NCBI GenBank assembly: GCA_016789745.1
Contig: JAEUQF010000319.1
Coordinates: 20,197-84,196 of the forward strand
Origin: Bryobacterales bacterium
GTDB taxonomy: Bacteria; Acidobacteriota; Terriglobia; Bryobacterales; Bryobacteraceae
Length of the DNA: 64,000 bases
Direction: 5' to 3'
The stretch's first letter is position 1. Each line of letters opens with the position of its first letter. The notes under the pieces were generated by a model. The model did no database searches and had not been told where the DNA came from. It saw nothing but the letters and a program-made list of their open reading frames with translations. Positions 35,996 to 44,794 of this stretch are shown in pieces. Made by a program: the position numbers and the translations under genes.

Positions 35996-37209
35996 GGCTG
36001 GAGAGAGGGCTTCACTTTCATGCCCTGTGTGAGGACGACATCGGTGGGCAGGGCTACCGCTGTGCCGGTGCTCAGCCCCGATGTCACCTGCAGGCGGGTG
36101 ACGCTGGCAGCCCCGAGTTCCACCGGTTGCCAGCGAACGGTCTCATCCGCCTGGAGCACGAACACGCCGGTCTTGCCTTCGACACGACGCAGCGCCTCTT
36201 TGGGGATGGTCATGGCGCTGGAGATGGACCGGGTGCGGATCTCGGCGTTGACATTGGTGTTGGGGATGAGCGAGCGCTGCTCGTTTTCGATGACGGAGAG
36301 CACTTCGCCCACCTGGCGTGAGCCGAGGGTGGTGATCTGGGTGGGTAGCTTCTCCACGGTACCGCTCCACTTACGGCCGGGAAGGGCATCCCACGTTACC
36401 GTCACTTCCTGACCCACCTGCACATTGCCAAGTTCGGGCTCATCGACGTACAGCACAACGCGCACGCGATCCAGCAGGCCGACGTAGCCCACCAGATCGC
36501 CGGGGCGAAGATAGGCACCGGGGCGAATGTCGAGCTGATAGACGGTTCCGGCGATGGGAGAGCGCACCACTGCCTGCGCGATCTGCTGCCGTGCGAGCGA
36601 TGCCGAGATCTCCAATTCCCGGATACGGCTTTCGACGCTGGTGCGATCGACGGCCGAGACCAGGGACCCGCGGCGTTGCTCCAGGCCGCGGATTTCCGCC
36701 TCGGCGGCCGCGACGCGCTGGCGGGCCTGCTCCAGTTCGTAGCCGGTAGCGGCCTTCTTCTCCACAAGCCTCGTCAGGGATTCCACCTGGCCGCGCGCAT
36801 TAGCCAGATCCAGCCGCGCACGGTCAATCGAGGCATTAATATCGGCAACATCCCGCGTACGGCCGCCCTGCCGGAGCGACTCCAACTCGGCGCGGGCCTG
36901 TGCGATGCGAGTCTCGGCCGACGCCAGGTCGGCCTTGGCCACGGTGGCATCCAGTTCGGCGACGACCGCACCCTTGGCCACTACCTGGCCCTTCTCCACA
37001 TGCACGCGCAGAACGGCGCCATCGCGCTCGGAACGGACGCCGGCGTATTCCAGCGGCTCCACCTTGCCGTTGGTGGACACGGCGCTGACCAGCGGTTCCT
37101 GGCGGACCTTGACGAAACCCACCTCCGGGGGGGCGCTACGCAGTTGTTGCAGGTAGAGGAAACCTGCGCCAATCGCCAGCACCGGCACAAGCCAAAGTAT
37201 CCACTTCAT
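35992..37209 (-). CDS. Efflux periplasmic adaptor (HlyD/MacA/RND-type membrane fusion protein)
   Basis: A 405-residue protein with an N-terminal membrane anchor (about 4-22), a barrel-sandwich/lipoyl domain (GAVLRVHVEKGQVVAKGAVV), a long coiled-coil hairpin rich in Ala, Glu, Arg and Leu (about 88-195), then the second lipoyl half (VRSPIAGTVYQLDIRPGAYL) and a beta-barrel. It should bridge an inner-membrane pump to an outer-membrane channel, but no pump or channel gene is adjacent. Its ATG overlaps the TGA of the upstream unknown gene. Confidence 0.87.
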   Translation of the reverse strand: MKWILWLVPVLAIGAGFLYLQQLRSAPPEVGFVKVRQEPLVSAVSTNGKVEPLEYAGVRSERDGAVLRVHVEKGQVVAKGAVVAELDATVAKADLASAETRIAQARAELESLRQGGRTRDVADINASIDRARLDLANARGQVESLTRLVEKKAATGYELEQARQRVAAAEAEIRGLEQRRGSLVSAVDRTSVESRIRELEISASLARQQIAQAVVRSPIAGTVYQLDIRPGAYLRPGDLVGYVGLLDRVRVVLYVDEPELGNVQVGQEVTVTWDALPGRKWSGTVEKLPTQITTLGSRQVGEVLSVIENEQRSLIPNTNVNAEIRTRSISSAMTIPKEALRRVEGKTGVFVLQADETVRWQPVELGAASVTRLQVTSGLSTGTAVALPTDVVLTQGMKVKPSLQP

Positions 37210-37742
37210 GCCGCGGGACTCGCGCAGTAGTCAAACAAAATCTGCCACTCCGCTCTTTGGACGCGCAGGGCCAGTTGTTCGGTTTCCGAGCCGGGTCGGC
37301 GGCGTGCTTGTTCGCAGTAGTCGATGAAGGCGAGCGGATCCCACTGGGAGCCCGCGGGGTAGCCGAGTTCGGCGGCGGCCTCACGCAACCGTGGGAAGAC
37401 AACGTGCGATCCGACGCGGCGGAACCAATAGCCGGAGTTGCCGGCATCGGGCTCCTGGCGATGCATAATGCCGTGCCAGAAACTGCCCTCGACGGTGTGG
37501 ATCTCCTGTGAGAGGGAATGCGATTCGTCCAGACAGGAGAAGTACAGCCAGAGGCCGCTCATGGCAGCCTCCGCGGCGCGGCTATGCGGGAACCACTCGC
37601 GCGCCTTGGCGGTATGGAGAATGCGCCGCGCTTCGTTCGAGGAACAGGTGCCCAGGGCCAGCGGCATCAGCCGCTCGCCGTCGCCGTCCAAAGCCAGTAA
37701 AGCGGCTACAGCCGGGCCATAGGCGTGAGAGTCGAATACCAT
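37206..37742 (-). CDS. Hypothetical protein coupled to the adaptor gene
   Basis: A 178-residue soluble protein with no signal peptide. It is rich in aromatic and acidic residues. Notable parts are ARRILHTAKAREWFPHS, SGLWLYFSCLDESHSLSQEI and WHGIMHRQEPDAGNSGYWFR, with several His/Asp/Glu that could bind a metal. I do not recognise the family. It overlaps the M23 gene end by 37 bases and is joined to the adaptor gene by an ATGA overlap. Confidence 0.65.
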   Translation of the reverse strand: MVFDSHAYGPAVAALLALDGDGERLMPLALGTCSSNEARRILHTAKAREWFPHSRAAEAAMSGLWLYFSCLDESHSLSQEIHTVEGSFWHGIMHRQEPDAGNSGYWFRRVGSHVVFPRLREAAAELGYPAGSQWDPLAFIDYCEQARRRPGSETEQLALRVQRAEWQILFDYCASPAA

Positions 37743-38296
37743 GCTCGACTTCTATTGTGCCAAAGGAGCACCCAGGTGGGCCCCCCGCGGCCTTTCTGTG
37801 CGAGTGCCAGCAGCAGGGGATAAGGGTTGATGGCGGTCCCTTTCCACCATTGTTTCTCCGGTCCCAGTTGGAAGATGGTGAAGTGAAGGTGGGGCGTATC
37901 GGGAGGGGCGTTGCCGGTGACACCGACATAGCCCAGCAGGTCACCAGCCTTCACCGCCTGCTTTTCCTTCAGGCCTTCGGCATAGCGGTCCAGATGGGCG
38001 TAGTAGAAGGCATGCTCCCGGGCGATGTCGAAGTGATACACCGTTATGCCGCCGTTCTTGCTGAAGAAGAGCTTCTCGATGGTGCCATCGGCAACGGCGT
38101 GAACCGGCGTCCCTTTTGGCGCCAGGATGTCGATGGCTTCGTGCGAGCCTCGATCGCCGCGTCCTTCCTGAAAGGTGTCGCGGATGTCGGCGGGCTTCAG
38201 ATTGCGGAGCGGCAGTTCGGTGATCAGGAGTTTGGGGGGTGGTTCGGCCGTCTGGCAGGCGGCACTGAGAGCCACAAGCCAAAGCCACAGCCTCAC
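37706..38296 (-). CDS. M23 (LytM-type) peptidoglycan endopeptidase
   Basis: A 196-residue exported protein beginning with a GTG that overlaps the L,D-transpeptidase TGA. The leader RLWLWLVALSAAC ends in a Cys that may be lipidated, although the box is imperfect. The M23 zinc site is visible: HEAID (His and Asp ligands) and HLHF (His ligand), with GTPVHAVADGTIEKL and YYAHLDRYAEGL between. It would cleave peptide cross-links in murein. The coupling to an L,D-transpeptidase gene suggests joint remodelling of cross-links. Confidence 0.87.
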   Translation of the reverse strand: MRLWLWLVALSAACQTAEPPPKLLITELPLRNLKPADIRDTFQEGRGDRGSHEAIDILAPKGTPVHAVADGTIEKLFFSKNGGITVYHFDIAREHAFYYAHLDRYAEGLKEKQAVKAGDLLGYVGVTGNAPPDTPHLHFTIFQLGPEKQWWKGTAINPYPLLLALAQKGRGGPTWVLLWHNRSRAWYSTLTPMARL

Positions 38297-39183
38297 TTCA
38301 CCAGCCTCACAACCACGCCCTTCGCCACCAGGGCCGCCAGTTCCGCCGCATCCCAATTCGTAAGCCGGATACAGCCATGCGACGCCACATGGCCCACCTG
38401 TGCGGGTTCCGGCGTTCCGTGGATTCCATAGTGCTCCTTGTTCATGTCGATCCAGACAACGCCTACCGGATTGTTCGGCCCTGGCGCGATCTTGGTCTTG
38501 GCATGATGCGGTTGGGCGTCCCAGAACAGGTCGGGGTTGTAGAAGAAGTCGGGATTACGATAGACGCCAGTGATTTTCCAGGTCCCGATGGGCAGGGGGT
38601 CGTGCTCACTGCCGGTGGTGACCGGATACTGCGCGATGATCTTGCCCGCGCGGTTGCGCACCAGCATGGTCTTGGTGGTGTCGCTGACTTCGACGGTGGC
38701 AGCCCGGCCGGTGACGGGGGTACCGATGTCCGGTACAAGCCACTCGACGCCGGGCTTCAGCGGGCGCCCTTCATTGAGCTTGCGCAGCAGCTGCGGGCCG
38801 ACATGATAGCGCTCGCCGAGGGCCTCCATCGCCGATTCGAAGCCCAGCGCCTTGAGTTTGCCCTGCTCCATGGGGTCGGCGGGCACCTTCTCGAAGGGAC
38901 CGTTGACGTCTTCATGGGTCAAGGCCACGGAGACCAGGGGTTCCGCCACGATCGCGTGCAGGGCAGCGCGGGTGGACTCGTCCAGTTTGCCAGTCGGCGT
39001 TAGCCGGTGCTGCTGCTGAAAGCCGCGCAGGGCGCGCTCGAAGTTCGCGCCGGCCAGCCCGTCGATTTCCCCCGGAGAGAAGCCGGCGCGATCGAGCGCG
39101 ATCTGCGCATGCAGAACAGGGGAGACAGGACTCCCACCCCACAACGGCAACCCCAGTCCCACCAGCAGCCCCAAGAACCCCAC
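38293..39183 (-). CDS. L,D-transpeptidase with peptidoglycan-binding domain
   Basis: A 296-residue exported protein with a signal peptide, a PG_binding_1 domain (about 30-75: ALDRAGFSPGEIDGLAG, RALRGFQQQHRL) and a C-terminal YkuD catalytic domain. The latter carries HGTPEP and SHGCIRLTNWDAAEL, with the catalytic Cys in HGC. It forms 3-3 cross-links or attaches proteins to murein. The GTG start at 39183 gives the signal peptide. Upstream of the M23 gene and overlapping it. Confidence 0.9.
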   Translation of the reverse strand: MGFLGLLVGLGLPLWGGSPVSPVLHAQIALDRAGFSPGEIDGLAGANFERALRGFQQQHRLTPTGKLDESTRAALHAIVAEPLVSVALTHEDVNGPFEKVPADPMEQGKLKALGFESAMEALGERYHVGPQLLRKLNEGRPLKPGVEWLVPDIGTPVTGRAATVEVSDTTKTMLVRNRAGKIIAQYPVTTGSEHDPLPIGTWKITGVYRNPDFFYNPDLFWDAQPHHAKTKIAPGPNNPVGVVWIDMNKEHYGIHGTPEPAQVGHVASHGCIRLTNWDAAELAALVAKGVVVRLVK

Positions 39184-39216
39184 GCTAGTAGGAGCGATCT
39201 AGGGGGTCAGAGTGTT

Positions 39217-40044
39217 TCAGCGTCCGCCAAACCAGAGTTTACCGGCGGTGGTTTCGAGGATGGCGGTGCGTTGGGCGGTGTTGAGCGGCAGGTCCTTCTG
39301 GAAGATGCGCAGGTGTTCGGCGAAGCTGACCTTGGGAGTCCAGAGGGAGTTGGGAAAATCACTACCCCAGATGCAGCGATCCGGGCCGTAGGCCGCGATC
39401 ACATCCATACAGGGCTTGTGCATGTCGGCGCAAGGGTAGCCGGTGGCGCTGCCGGTGGGCAGGAAGGTAAGTTTGGCGTGCAGGTTCGGATACTTCGCCA
39501 GGCGCTTCACCGCGGCCAGCGTAGGCTCCAGATCAGCACCGTGCTTGATGTTCATGCAGTGGTCCAGCACCACGCGAAGTTTGGGGAATGCCGCCAGCAG
39601 CGTGCCAACCTCCGCTTCTTTCTCACGGCCCACCAGCACGTTGATGACGATGCCTTCTTCGGTGGCGGACTTCCATAACGCACGAACGCCAGGATGATCC
39701 AGTTTGCCACCGCGCGCCGGGATGCTGCGCATGCCCTTGATTCCATACTTGCGCGCGTAGTGCTTCAGCAGATCCGGGCTGTGGGTGTCATCCGGATCGA
39801 GCGTGCAGACGCCTGCGGTCCAATCCTTCGACGCCAGGGCCGAATCACAGATGTAGCTGTTGTCGAAGCGATAGAAAGTGCTGACCTGGATCAGGCACGC
39901 ACGCTCCACCCCGTTCGCCTTGCTGACGGCGCGCAGATCCTCCAGCGACCCCTTGCCGTCCGGCACGCGGAGCGGCTTGGCGATGGTGGGATAACGCTTC
40001 TCGTCGGGCGAGTAGATATGGGCGTGCGTGTCGACGATGGCCAT
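39217..40044 (-). CDS. Amidohydrolase family 2 protein
   Basis: A 275-residue TIM-barrel protein of the amidohydrolase-related (Amidohydro_2) group. The N-terminal metal motif is VDTHAHIYSP (HxH). A later His appears in VVLDHCMN, and the C-terminal acid in IWGSDFPNS. Relatives act as lactonases, decarboxylases or hydrolases on aromatic or sugar lactones; the substrate here is unknown. It starts three bases after thiC, so the two are probably co-transcribed. Confidence 0.83.
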   Translation of the reverse strand: MAIVDTHAHIYSPDEKRYPTIAKPLRVPDGKGSLEDLRAVSKANGVERACLIQVSTFYRFDNSYICDSALASKDWTAGVCTLDPDDTHSPDLLKHYARKYGIKGMRSIPARGGKLDHPGVRALWKSATEEGIVINVLVGREKEAEVGTLLAAFPKLRVVLDHCMNIKHGADLEPTLAAVKRLAKYPNLHAKLTFLPTGSATGYPCADMHKPCMDVIAAYGPDRCIWGSDFPNSLWTPKVSFAEHLRIFQKDLPLNTAQRTAILETTAGKLWFGGR

Positions 40045-40047
40045 GGC

Positions 40048-41430
40048 TTAATCGCCGCTGATGGAAACCAGCTTCTGTCCGTCGAGCGCCGCCTTGGCAT
40101 CTTCCATGGTGAACTCCTGCACCTTGGCGGAGATGTTCATGGAGCAGAACTTCGGCCCGCACATGGAGCAGAAGTGGGCGTCCTTGAAGCCTTCCTGGGG
40201 CAGGGTTTCGTCGTGCATGGCTTCGGCGGTTTCCGGGTCGAGCGAGAGCGCGAACTGCTTGCGCCAGTCGAAGCGGTAGCGGGCGCGGGAAAGTTCGTCG
40301 TCACGGTCCCGGGCGCCGGGCCGGTGACGGGCAATGTCCGCGGCGTGGGCGGCGATCTTGTAGGCCATGATGCCGGCCTTCACGTCTTCCTTATTCGGCA
40401 GGCCCAGGTGTTCCTTCGGCGTCACGTAGCAGAGCATGGAGGCGCCGTACCAGCCGATCATCGCGGCGCCGATGGCCGAGGTGATGTGGTCATAGCCGGG
40501 CGCGAAGTCCGTAACCAGCGGGCCCAGCGTGTAGAAGGGAGCTTCGTAGCAAAGCTCTTTTTCCTTCTCCACCTGGAGTTGGATCTGGTCCATGGGCACG
40601 TGACCGGGGCCTTCGATCATCACCTGCACGTCGTACTTCCAGGCGATCTTGGTCAACTCGCCCAGCGTCTTCAGTTCGGCGAACTGCGCTTCGTCACTGG
40701 CGTCGGCCAGCGATCCCGGCCGCAAGCCGTCGCCCAGCGAGAAGCTGACGTCGTGCTTCTGGAAGATTTTGCAGATGGCTTCGAAGTTCTCGTAAAGGAA
40801 GTTCTGGCGATGGTTCTTGACCATCCATTCCGCCAGGATCGAACCGCCACGACTCACGATGCCAGTGATGCGCTTGGTGGTCAGGGGAATGTACTGGATG
40901 AGCACACCGGCGTGGATGGTCATGTAGTCCACGCCCTGTTCGGCCTGCTCTTCGATGACTTCCAGCATCACGCTGGCGTTCAGATCCTCCACGCGGCGCA
41001 CGCGGGAGAGAGCTTCATAGATGGGCACGGTCCCGATGGGCACGGGAGAAGCGTCGATGATTGCCTTGCGGATACGGGGAATATCACCGCCGGTGGACAG
41101 ATCCATCACGGTGTCGGCGCCGTACTTCACCGAATAGCGCAGCTTTTCCAGTTCGCCGTCGATGTCAGAGGTGGTGGCCGAATTCCCGATATTGGCGTTG
41201 ATCTTGCACTTCGACGCCACACCAATGGCCATCGGCTCCAGGTTGTGGTGGTTGAGGTTCGCCGGGATGATCATGCGGCCGCGGGCTACTTCGTCCCGAA
41301 CGGTTTCCGGACTCAGTTGTTCGCGGCGGGCGACATACTGCATTTCTTCCGTGATCACACCCTTGCGGGCATAGTGCATCTGAGTTCGAACAGAGTCGTT
41401 CAGGCGGGGAGTAACCCAATCTTTACGCAT
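40048..41430 (-). CDS. thiC: Phosphomethylpyrimidine synthase
   Basis: A 460-residue radical SAM enzyme that converts aminoimidazole ribotide into the thiamine pyrimidine. The C-terminal CSMCGPKFC is the non-canonical CX2CX4C cluster motif of ThiC. NANIGNS, MDLSTGGDI, EGPGHVPMDQI and LGPLVTDFAPGYDH match the family. The ATG at 41430 gives the usual short-form N-terminus (MRKDWVTPRLNDSVRTQMHY). CATAAT lies nine bases upstream. No thiamine-pyrophosphate riboswitch fits in the 53 bases before the start. Confidence 0.95.
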   Translation of the reverse strand: MRKDWVTPRLNDSVRTQMHYARKGVITEEMQYVARREQLSPETVRDEVARGRMIIPANLNHHNLEPMAIGVASKCKINANIGNSATTSDIDGELEKLRYSVKYGADTVMDLSTGGDIPRIRKAIIDASPVPIGTVPIYEALSRVRRVEDLNASVMLEVIEEQAEQGVDYMTIHAGVLIQYIPLTTKRITGIVSRGGSILAEWMVKNHRQNFLYENFEAICKIFQKHDVSFSLGDGLRPGSLADASDEAQFAELKTLGELTKIAWKYDVQVMIEGPGHVPMDQIQLQVEKEKELCYEAPFYTLGPLVTDFAPGYDHITSAIGAAMIGWYGASMLCYVTPKEHLGLPNKEDVKAGIMAYKIAAHAADIARHRPGARDRDDELSRARYRFDWRKQFALSLDPETAEAMHDETLPQEGFKDAHFCSMCGPKFCSMNISAKVQEFTMEDAKAALDGQKLVSISGD

Positions 41431-41483
41431 ACGGTAAAGATTATGGCACGTATCGGAGGAGCTGTACTTTGGACCGGGTAGGA

Positions 41484-41942
41484 CTACTGCTTTTCGAGTA
41501 CGAGTTTCATCTCGACGTCGCCCTGGGGGGAGACGATCTTGCGGCTGACGCTGTAGGTTTTGCCGTCTTCCGCCATCACCCACCGTTCGGTGACGGTGAT
41601 GTCATTCCCCTGCACGCTGAGCTTGTATTCCATCTTCAGCGAATCCTCATCCCACTTCATAACGGTCTTCACCGGTACGCCGCGCACCTGGTTGGAGGTT
41701 TCTTCGCCGTCGGTGCTGTAGACGAAGTCCACGGTCACCTCGCCCTGCTGGGTGGACTGCGTTTGCTTCAGTTTCAACTCCGGGTCCTGGTGCTGGATCT
41801 CCTGCTCGTATTTCTGGGGAAGAGGGAAGAAGCCGAAGTCGCTCTTGTCGGCTACCAGTTTCCAGGCACCACTAAAGTTGGGCTTGGCGTGGGCGCCCAT
41901 CGCGCCCAGACACAATGCCGTTATCAGAATCAGGCCTCTCAT
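41484..41942 (-). CDS. Small exported protein, paralogue of the upstream gene
   Basis: A 152-residue exported protein: signal peptide MRGLILITALCLGAMGAHA, then a beta-rich domain starting PNFSGAWKLVADKSDFG. It is clearly related to the neighbouring 41958-42419 product: both have NFSG(A/T)WK, an SDFG, GEV followed by a Tyr/Ser-rich TDG strand, and a final strand V-E/N-M/I-x-L/V-x-(L/F)-x-K-Q. The domain looks like a small lipocalin-like or hydrophobic-ligand barrel. Function unknown. Confidence 0.72.
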   Translation of the reverse strand: MRGLILITALCLGAMGAHAKPNFSGAWKLVADKSDFGFFPLPQKYEQEIQHQDPELKLKQTQSTQQGEVTVDFVYSTDGEETSNQVRGVPVKTVMKWDEDSLKMEYKLSVQGNDITVTERWVMAEDGKTYSVSRKIVSPQGDVEMKLVLEKQ

Positions 41943-41957
41943 GCCGGACCGCTCTCC

Positions 41958-42419
41958 TTACTGTTTGTCGAAGCCAACGGTGATGTTGACGATGCCCTGC
42001 GGCGTGGTGATGCGCGTGGCTACCTTCAGCGCCTTGCCATCCTTGGACAGGGTCCAGTGATCCTCCTGCTGGATCTCGATGGTCTGCACCTGGCGGGTGG
42101 ACTGAACGATCAGGGTATCGCCGTTCCAGCGGGCGGAGCCTTTCACGTCGCCAGTAGGCCCGCTCTGGGTGAACGGCTTGCCATCGGTGGTGTAGGAATA
42201 GTCGCTCTTGACTTCGCCACGGGCGCCGTTTTGCACGGTTTGCACACGTATCTTGGGCTCGGCATGATCGATCGTCCGCGTCAGGCTGGTGGGCGCCGGC
42301 AGATTGCCGAAGTCACTGGCCTGGGCGTTCATCTTCCAGGTGCCACTGAAATTAACGTCGGCGGCCCAGGCGCCGCACACCAGGGAAAACAGAAACAGGA
42401 GTCGCATGCTAGGCTTCAT
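41958..42419 (-). CDS. Small exported protein, tandem paralogue
   Basis: A 153-residue exported protein: signal peptide ending near CGAWA, then VNFSGTWKMNAQASDFGNLP. It shares the layout and many residues with the next gene, indicating an old tandem duplication. Fifteen bases separate the two. The ATG at 42419 is preferred; another at 42407 is possible. Function unknown; it could be a periplasmic ligand-binding barrel. Confidence 0.72.
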   Translation of the reverse strand: MKPSMRLLFLFSLVCGAWAADVNFSGTWKMNAQASDFGNLPAPTSLTRTIDHAEPKIRVQTVQNGARGEVKSDYSYTTDGKPFTQSGPTGDVKGSARWNGDTLIVQSTRQVQTIEIQQEDHWTLSKDGKALKVATRITTPQGIVNITVGFDKQ

Positions 42420-42457
42420 CGGCAGGTTTTGTTGTGCCGAGTATAGCGCGATCCCCC

Positions 42458-42463
42458 TATAAT
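42458..42463 (+). promoter_or_regulatory. -10 element predicting leaderless mRNA of the GT39-like gene
   Basis: A perfect TATAAT precedes the TTG at 42470 by six bases. ATCCC (42451-42455) and GGGAT (42466-42470) form an inverted repeat around it. This argues against an in-frame GTG start at 42434, which would lie upstream of the promoter. Confidence 0.5.
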
Positions 42464-42469
42464 CAGGGA

Positions 42470-44044
42470 TTGTCGCGTTTCGCTCCCTGGAAAAAGGCCG
42501 CTCTGTTTGCCGCGCTCCTGGCGTACCTAGGGATGCTTGTTCACTTGGCACGAACTACTGGGATCACTGTAGACGAGCCCGCGCACATCATTTCGTCCAT
42601 CCTCTACTGGGAGGGCAACGACAACCTTAAGCCCCGCGACATGCCTCCGCTGATCAAGCTGACGGCGGGTTGGCGGGCCGGTGATGCAGGCTTCCGGATT
42701 GTGGAAGAGACGCATGAAGCCTGGCGGCAGCGCCACGAGTGGCTGCTGGCCCAGGACATGATCGCGCGGACACCGCGGCGGTTGCTGCAGCCGGCCTTGG
42801 CGCAGTCCAGACTGCCATTGCTTGTTTTTCCGTTAGGCACGGCGCTGTTGCTCTGGTGGTGGTCGCGGACGTTGTTCGGGCCGGTCGTGGCGTTGGTCTC
42901 GGCGTTGCTGTTCCTGCTGGAGCCAACGGCGCTGGGACACGCTCCGCTGTTTAAGAACGATCATGCGGCAACGTTCACCTACCTGCTGTTCTGGTATTGC
43001 GCGTGGCGCTACTGGCAACGTCCGGCGTGGCATACGGCGATGGCGATGGCGTTCGCCTTGGCACTGGCCTGCACGGCGAAGCTATCCATGCTGGTGTTGC
43101 TGCCGATCACGGCGGGGATCCTGGTGGTGCGGCGCTGCCGGGCGGGATTCCTGGTGGGTCCAGTAGTCTGGCTGCTGCTGGCGGCTGCCTGTCAGGGCGA
43201 GTTGCGCTGGCTCTACGGTGTTCCCTTCCCCGCCCATATCTACGATGGTGCGGTTTCGCTGTTCGGAAACACGCAGGGCAAGGTGATTTCCGTTTATCTG
43301 CTGGGGAAGGTGCGGCCCCAGGGCCATTGGGCTTACTTCCTGGTGGCGGCGGCGGTGAAGGCGCCCGAAGTACTGCTGTTGCTGCTGCTCAGCGGAGTGG
43401 GCATTCTGCTGGCGCGCGCGGCGCGGGGGAAGGTGTCGGTGGCGGATCTGTTGTGGATCGTTCCCGGCCCGATGTACTTCACAATGGCATCGATGACGCC
43501 CCTGCAGTTCGGCTTCCGGCTGGTGATGCCGTCGCTGCCGTTTGCCATCCTGATTTCCGGGGTGGCGCTGCAGGTGCTGGTGCGATCGAAGTACCGGCTA
43601 TTGGCCTTTGCTGCCCCGGCGGCGATGGCGGTAGCAGTGGCGGCGCACTATCCGCACTATCTTTCGCACTTCAACGTGCTGGCCGGCGGACCGCGAAACG
43701 CCTTGCGCTACCTTTCCGACAGCAACGTCGGCTGGGGCCAGGATCTGCGTTTTCTGAAACGCTACGTGCAGGAAAACAAGGTTCCTCGGCTGTACGTTTC
43801 GTACTTCGGCTTCGATAGCATATGGTCCTATTTCCGGGAGGACGAAGTGGCCTGGATCCAGCCACCCTACGGGCCGCTGCCCGAAACGCAATACAAGCCG
43901 GGCCCGGGCCTGTATGCCATCAGCACTAATCTGTTGACCGGACAGTTCTTCGCCGCCGAGTATCGGGATTACTACAAGGCATTCCTTGAGCGTAAGCCGA
44001 TCGCCTACGCGGGCAACTCGATTTATATTTACCGATTCCCCTAA
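42470..44044 (+). CDS. GT39-like polytopic membrane glycosyltransferase
   Basis: A 524-residue inner-membrane protein with about ten to twelve helices. The N-terminal loop TTGITVDEPAHIISS carries the conserved acidic DE of GT-C (dolichyl-phosphate-mannose mannosyltransferase-like) enzymes, and PLFKNDHAATFTYLLFWY also fits. The C-terminal domain includes LAGGPRNALRYLSDSNVGWG and QDLRFLKRYV, known from related GT39 proteins. It should transfer a sugar from a polyprenyl-phosphate donor to a protein or glycolipid in the periplasm; acceptor unknown. Start is a TTG six bases after TATAAT. Confidence 0.78.
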   Translation: MSRFAPWKKAALFAALLAYLGMLVHLARTTGITVDEPAHIISSILYWEGNDNLKPRDMPPLIKLTAGWRAGDAGFRIVEETHEAWRQRHEWLLAQDMIARTPRRLLQPALAQSRLPLLVFPLGTALLLWWWSRTLFGPVVALVSALLFLLEPTALGHAPLFKNDHAATFTYLLFWYCAWRYWQRPAWHTAMAMAFALALACTAKLSMLVLLPITAGILVVRRCRAGFLVGPVVWLLLAAACQGELRWLYGVPFPAHIYDGAVSLFGNTQGKVISVYLLGKVRPQGHWAYFLVAAAVKAPEVLLLLLLSGVGILLARAARGKVSVADLLWIVPGPMYFTMASMTPLQFGFRLVMPSLPFAILISGVALQVLVRSKYRLLAFAAPAAMAVAVAAHYPHYLSHFNVLAGGPRNALRYLSDSNVGWGQDLRFLKRYVQENKVPRLYVSYFGFDSIWSYFREDEVAWIQPPYGPLPETQYKPGPGLYAISTNLLTGQFFAAEYRDYYKAFLERKPIAYAGNSIYIYRFP

Positions 44045-44047
44045 GCA

Positions 44048-44794
44048 CTATTCCGGTTTCGGCTCGGCCACGAAACGGTACCCGACGCCGCGCACCGTCA
44101 ACAGATGGCGCGGACGGCCGGGGTTGTCTTCGATATAGCGCCGCAGGCGCACCATAAAGTTGTCGATGGCGCGGGTGTCGGTGTCCTCGTGCAGGCCCCA
44201 CACATCCTCCAGCATCTTCTGGCGGGATACCGGCTTGCCCTCATGCTGGATCAGGTAGCGAAGAACGTGGGCCTCCATCAGCGTCAGTGGATACACCTGC
44301 TCGCGCACCACCAGTTCCAGCCGGTCGAAGCTGACCGCCTTATCTCCGAAGTGGAACTCCTGCACCGGGCCGGGGGCCGCGGCGGCGGACTCCGGGCGGA
44401 CCGGCGCCGGGGCCAAGGTGGCCTGCATCCACTCGCGGCGCCGCAGCAACCCGCCGATCCTGGCGATGAGAATGGCGAGTTCAAAGGGCTTGGTCAGGTA
44501 ATCATCGGCACCGGCAGCGAAGCCTTTCAGCACATCGCCGGCGTGGCCGCGGGCGGTCAGAATCAGCGTCGGGGTGTAGAGCCCCTGCTGGCGCATTTCG
44601 GTGACAACCGAGAACCCATCGATACCTGGCAGCATCACGTCCAGCACGACGACGTCGAAGGCACGGGCGGCCAACACCGCCAGGGCGGCCTCTCCAGTAT
44701 CGGCCACGGCCACCTGGTAACCTTCCGCCTCCAGGTTGAAGCGCAGTCCTTCCGCCAGGTGCGTTTCGTCTTCCACCACCAGTACGCGACTCAT
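44048..44794 (-). CDS. OmpR-family response regulator
   Basis: A 248-residue regulator. The receiver domain (about 1-120) has the phosphoacceptor Asp in VVVLDVMLPG, the acidic pocket near VEDE, the Thr in LILTARG and the Lys in YLTKPFE. The C-terminal winged helix (LTLMEAHVLRYLIQHEGKPV, then VRGVGYRF) binds DNA. A Pro/Ala-rich linker joins them. The ATG overlaps the TGA of the kinase gene. Targets unknown. Confidence 0.92.
   Translation of the reverse strand: MSRVLVVEDETHLAEGLRFNLEAEGYQVAVADTGEAALAVLAARAFDVVVLDVMLPGIDGFSVVTEMRQQGLYTPTLILTARGHAGDVLKGFAAGADDYLTKPFELAILIARIGGLLRRREWMQATLAPAPVRPESAAAAPGPVQEFHFGDKAVSFDRLELVVREQVYPLTLMEAHVLRYLIQHEGKPVSRQKMLEDVWGLHEDTDTRAIDNFMVRLRRYIEDNPGRPRHLLTVRGVGYRFVAEPKPE

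Noticed and set aside
39694..41481. Open frame of almost 600 codons antisense to the amidohydrolase and thiC genes
   Set aside because: It runs across two real genes and their junction, which a real gene would not need to do; the translation is His/Val/Gly-rich noise.
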